8,119 bases of DNA from an uncultured Gemmatimonadota bacterium (GTDB lineage Bacteria; Gemmatimonadota; Gemmatimonadetes; Gemmatimonadales; Gemmatimonadaceae): the NCBI GenBank assembly GCA_946479015.1, contig CAMLEQ010000155.1, positions 1-8,119 on the forward strand, in the 5' to 3' direction. This document shows, piece by piece, positions 6,060-8,119 of this stretch; within the stretch, counting starts at the first letter, position 1, and every line of letters begins with the position of its first letter. The position numbers and the translations under genes are program-made. The notes beneath the pieces were generated by a model. The model searched no databases. It had not been told where the DNA came from and saw only the letters and a program-made list of their open reading frames with translations.

Positions 6060-6584
6060 TCACCGGTCCATCACCGGAAGATACGCGCGCCACGGTCCCA
6101 CCGCGTCCCGGTACTGCTTCGCCATCACCCGCGCCGTCTGCGCGATGTGTCCGAGGTCGTGCGCGACCCACGTCGCGAGCAGTTGGCGCAGCGTGACCCG
6201 CCCGAGCTCCGGGTGCTCCCCCTCGAGCGCGAGCTGGGCATCGGTGAGCCGCCACCCGGCGAGCGTCGCCAGGTTGTCGGCGCGCAGGCGGGCGAATTCG
6301 TCGAGCAGATCGCCGAGCGACTTCCCCTCGCTCTCGCGGAACTGCGCGAAGCGGTCGAAGGGGGTGAAGCGGCGGCTCGCGCCCTGGTCGAGGATGATCC
6401 GCGCCCGCGGGATCCAGTCCGTCCGCTCCCCGTGGATCAGGTGGCCCATGATGTCGTACGGGGTCCAGGTCTCGGGACCCTCGTTCGCCGTCGTCCACGC
6501 GTCGGGGAGGGCGGCGAGCATCGCGCGCATGACGGACGGCGTGCGCTCCAGCACCGCGATTCCCCTCGTCAGATCGAATTCCAT
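6060..6584 (-). CDS. DinB-family (YfiT-like) putative metal-dependent protein
   Basis: A 174-residue four-helix-bundle protein of the DinB superfamily. The conserved metal-binding histidines are visible: HLIHGERTDW (His48/His51) in helix two, and HDLGHIAQ (His142 and His146) in the last helix, as in the HDxxHxxQ signature. Relatives include thiol-dependent transferases (mycothiol or bacillithiol S-transferases) and damage-inducible proteins; which this is cannot be told. The ATG at 6584 shares one base with the stop of the Imm27-like gene (TGATG), so its translation should be coupled to it. The frame is open further upstream, but that part overlaps two other genes and reads as shadow sequence, with high Arg content. 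Confidence 0.9.
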   Translation of the reverse strand: MEFDLTRGIAVLERTPSVMRAMLAALPDAWTTANEGPETWTPYDIMGHLIHGERTDWIPRARIILDQGASRRFTPFDRFAQFRESEGKSLGDLLDEFARLRADNLATLAGWRLTDAQLALEGEHPELGRVTLRQLLATWVAHDLGHIAQTARVMAKQYRDAVGPWRAYLPVMDR

Positions 6585-6916
6585 CAGTCCAGCTCCACGT
6601 CGTATTCCGCCCGGGCGCGCTCGGCCGGGATCACCGTGATTCGCGGTGGTCCGTCGTTGCGCGGGGTGCGATAGGGATGGCTGCGCTCCCAGAGCCGGCC
6701 GTCGAGCGGATCGCGGTAGAGCGTTCGCGATCCATCGGCGCTCGCGCCGAGTCGCACCAGGTGCTCCGTGGTCAGACGGTCGATCCTCGCGGTCACCGCA
6801 TCGCCCTCGATCCGGTTGCCCGTGTCGAGCCACTGGCCCACCAGATCGGTCTCGTCGGGGCGGAGCACGTCGCGATCGCGCGGGTCCATCTGTCGCTCCG
6901 CCGCGCCCTGGGTCAC
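6584..6916 (-). CDS. Imm27-like immunity-type protein
   Basis: A 110-residue protein whose pattern matches the Imm27 family from memory: LRPDETDLVGQW near the N-terminus, then a strand-helix part (IDRLTTEHLVRLG), then LYRDPLDGRLWERSHPY and GPPRITVI near the end. Imm27 proteins were predicted as antidotes in polymorphic toxin systems. No toxin gene lies on either side. The protein may therefore protect against toxins from neighbours, or be an unrelated member of the fold used for another job. The GTG start overlaps the SRPBCC stop (GTGA), and Met10 is an alternative start giving MDPRDRDVL. The assignment has not been checked against a profile. Confidence 0.7.
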   Translation of the reverse strand: MTQGAAERQMDPRDRDVLRPDETDLVGQWLDTGNRIEGDAVTARIDRLTTEHLVRLGASADGSRTLYRDPLDGRLWERSHPYRTPRNDGPPRITVIPAERARAEYDVELD

Positions 6917-7386
6917 CCTCGCGCGCTCCGGCTCCCCTCGAGGAGCGCGGCGAGCTTGTCGAGCGCCATGCGCCAGCCCGTCTCGTTGTCGGCGGGGGAG
7001 AGGCCCGGAGGAAGGTGGTCGTGCACGGCGAGAATGTCCGTGCCGCCATCCGCGTCGGCGAGCGTGATCGTCATGGTCATCTCCCCCTGCATCGCGGGAT
7101 CCGCCGTCTCGAACTCGAGCACCTCCACCACCCGCTCATCCGGCACGAGCGTCACGAAGCGGCCGTGATAGGTGTCCGTGTGCGCGGTCGTCTTGCCCGT
7201 GCCGGTGGGCGCGTCGTACGTGAGCGAGATGCGGAACGCGCCGCCCTCGCGGGGCTCGAACTGGTGCACGTGGCTGGTCATGCCGACGGGCACCATCCAC
7301 GTCGCGACCGCGCGCGCGTCGCAGAATGCGCGATAGACCGCCGCGCGGGGCGCGTTCACGTGGCGGGTGATGCGGGTCGAGGTCAT
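6913..7386 (-). CDS. SRPBCC/AHSA1-domain protein
   Basis: A 157-residue START-like (SRPBCC) protein, the right length for one AHSA1 domain with a deep hydrophobic ligand cavity. Recognisable parts are ITRHVNAPRAAVYRAFCDA at the start, then a Gly-rich strand GGAFRISLTY. Next comes GRFVTLVPDERVVEVLEFE, equivalent to the G-x-F-x-x-L-x-P-x-x-R segment of AHSA1 proteins. The end is GWRMALDKLAALLE, the C-terminal helix that lines the cavity. It is a probable binding or chaperone protein for a hydrophobic ligand; many are annotated only as ATPase activators by homology. Its ATG overlaps the stop of the AbrB-like gene by four bases (ATGA), and its own stop overlaps the next GTG. Confidence 0.92.
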   Translation of the reverse strand: MTSTRITRHVNAPRAAVYRAFCDARAVATWMVPVGMTSHVHQFEPREGGAFRISLTYDAPTGTGKTTAHTDTYHGRFVTLVPDERVVEVLEFETADPAMQGEMTMTITLADADGGTDILAVHDHLPPGLSPADNETGWRMALDKLAALLEGSRSARG

Positions 7387-7571
7387 CGGACGGTCGTGTC
7401 GATCCCGTGCAGGAAGCCACGCAGGCTCCTCATTGGTCGCACCGGGATGAGCTCGATCCGGTTCTCGTAGGCCGACACCTCGAATTTCTGTCCGGGCTCG
7501 AGCCCGAGCCGTTCGCGGATCTCGCGCGGGATCACGATTTGGAATTCAGGAGAGACCGTCACCACGTCCAT
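7383..7571 (-). CDS. AbrB/VapB-like DNA-binding antitoxin, no toxin partner
   Basis: A 62-residue protein made almost wholly of one SpoVT/AbrB (swapped-hairpin) domain. It has MDVVTVSPEFQIVIPREIRE followed by RLGLEPGQKFEV and a closing strand RIELIPVRP. This is the swapped beta-barrel DNA-binding fold of MazE/VapB/AbrB. The tail LRGFLHGIDTTVR then ends abruptly. In VapB antitoxins this GIDT position is usually followed by a charged stretch that lies on the VapC toxin; here it stops, and no PIN-domain gene follows. The ATG has GAGGG six nucleotides upstream. It likely represses its own promoter as a dimer, using one of the nearby inverted repeats. An open frame to 8021 exists but runs through the promoter region and is rejected. 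Confidence 0.88.
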   Translation of the reverse strand: MDVVTVSPEFQIVIPREIRERLGLEPGQKFEVSAYENRIELIPVRPMRSLRGFLHGIDTTVR

Positions 7572-7589
7572 GGCGCCCTCGAATGGAAA

Positions 7590-7601
7590 GGAGAAATCTC
7601 C
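7590..7601. promoter_or_regulatory. Candidate operator GGAGAAATCTCC
   Basis: Arms GGAGA and TCTCC form a perfect inverted repeat with a two-base centre. It lies between the candidate -10 element and the ATG of the AbrB-like gene. A dimeric AbrB/VapB protein bound here would block transcription near the start point. The placement is suggestive; no binding evidence exists. Confidence 0.35.
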
Positions 7602-7613
7602 AGACGACAGAAA

Positions 7614-7619
7614 ATTATC
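7614..7619 (-). promoter_or_regulatory. Candidate -10 element of the AbrB-headed operon
   Basis: Read on the minus strand this is GATAAT, five of six bases matching TATAAT, in the most AT-rich stretch of the divergent intergenic region. It would start RNA about 35 nt upstream of the ATG at 7571. No good -35 box is present at the expected distance, so it may depend on an activator or an alternative sigma factor. Confidence 0.4.
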
Positions 7620-7629
7620 GCCAGAGCTC

Positions 7630-7651
7630 CCGACGGACAGAGGCCCGTCGG
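7630..7651. repeat. Inverted repeat CCGACGG / CCGTCGG
   Basis: Seven-base arms CCGACGG (7630-7636) and CCGTCGG (7645-7651) are separated by eight bases. They are just upstream of the candidate -10 element for the AbrB-like gene, and between it and the rightward gene. They could be a second regulator site shared by both divergent genes. The rest of the interval 7572-7725 shows only the ribosome binding sites described for the flanking genes. Confidence 0.35.
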
Positions 7652-7725
7652 CGACTCGGATCGCGATGTGACGCTCCGCTGACGCTGCCGGCGGAGCTTC
7701 GGGCATCCCATTCGGAGCTCGACAC

Positions 7726-8119
7726 ATGCCATACACGCTGTGGAGCCGCAACCGGCTGCTGGGGGAGACCGATCTCGGCTTCGTGTTCCGCCTGGACGGC
7801 TTTCGCTGCGGGTGGTTCCACCCGACGGAGATCGGGAATCGGCTCATGCCCGTGATCACCGGCGTGGCCCCTGCGCTGCGCGCCAGGTGGGCGCTCGGCC
7901 CCGACGCGACCACCGAGGCCGATGTGCTCTCCGCCCTGGACCAGCGCGATGCCCTCGACCTGGAGCTGCGCGGCCCGGACGGCGCGCCGATCGCGACCGA
8001 GCACATCGACATCGTCGACACGCACTACCTGCTGGAGCTCGCGAGGAGCGCGCCGGAGCCGGAGGAGGTGCCCGACGAGTTCGACCTCGACGATGAATCC
8101 GACGTGCAGGCACTGCTCG
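7726..8119 (+). CDS. Hypothetical protein with acidic tail (3' end outside window)
   Basis: From an ATG at 7726 a frame of 131 codons runs to the right edge without a stop. It is the only plus-strand gene, and divergent from the AbrB-headed operon. The N-terminal 55 residues (MPYTLWSRNRLLGETDLGFV, then FRCGWFHPTEIGNRLMPVITG) look like a beta-rich start. A mixed part follows, with the strand EHIDIVDTHYLLEL. The last visible residues are strongly acidic (PEPEEVPDEFDLDDESD). GGAG lies eight nucleotides upstream of the ATG. I do not recognise a named family; this type occurs as a stand-alone hypothetical protein. Gene length cannot be judged because the end is missing. Confidence 0.75.
   Translation, partial: MPYTLWSRNRLLGETDLGFVFRLDGFRCGWFHPTEIGNRLMPVITGVAPALRARWALGPDATTEADVLSALDQRDALDLELRGPDGAPIATEHIDIVDTHYLLELARSAPEPEEVPDEFDLDDESDVQALL

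Noticed and set aside
7572..8021. Open extension of the AbrB-like frame to 212 residues
   Set aside because: It crosses the AT-rich promoter interval and runs antisense to the rightward gene; the AbrB domain starts exactly at the ATG at 7571 behind a good ribosome binding site.

Overview
This is a high-GC bacterial chromosomal segment with very small, tightly packed genes. Eighteen of the nineteen genes I can support lie on the minus strand. Only the gene leaving the right edge (from 7726) is on the plus strand. Lone VOC, DinB, SRPBCC, cupin, GNAT and DUF1330 proteins, GTG starts and ATGA/GTGA junctions suggest a large-genome soil lineage. Gemmatimonadota is my best guess, but no rRNA or lineage marker is present, so this is an inference only.

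Layout in the direction of transcription (right to left). An AT-rich stretch with two inverted repeats (about 7572-7725) separates the rightward hypothetical gene from a leftward operon. That operon starts with a 62-residue AbrB/VapB-like regulator (7383-7571). It continues by 4-nt and 1-nt overlaps into an SRPBCC/AHSA1 protein, an Imm27-like protein and a DinB-like protein, and then a cupin. After a 119-nt gap come a GNAT acetyltransferase, a four-helix membrane protein, a hypothetical protein and an Asp/Glu-racemase-fold protein without catalytic cysteines. Next are a stand-alone ExbD/TolR protein and a 51-residue, strongly basic protein behind a very good Shine-Dalgarno sequence. They are followed by a VOC protein, a 45-residue DUF1330 remnant, a DUF1444-like protein, a second cupin, a lipocalin-like protein coupled to another VOC protein, and the start of a small membrane protein cut by the left edge.

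I see no single pathway. Most genes belong to families that bind, modify or sense small molecules. Several are lone halves of systems that normally come in pairs: ExbD without ExbB/TonB, a VapB-like protein without VapC, and Imm27 without a toxin. Two others have lost expected parts: the racemase its cysteines, and the DUF1330 protein its central half. The segment therefore reads as an accessory region of solo genes rather than one machine. The best new candidates are the 51-residue basic protein, the internally deleted DUF1330 gene, the cysteine-less racemase homologue and the regulator-headed operon with its candidate operators. No tRNA, rRNA, CRISPR array, transposase or integrase was seen.
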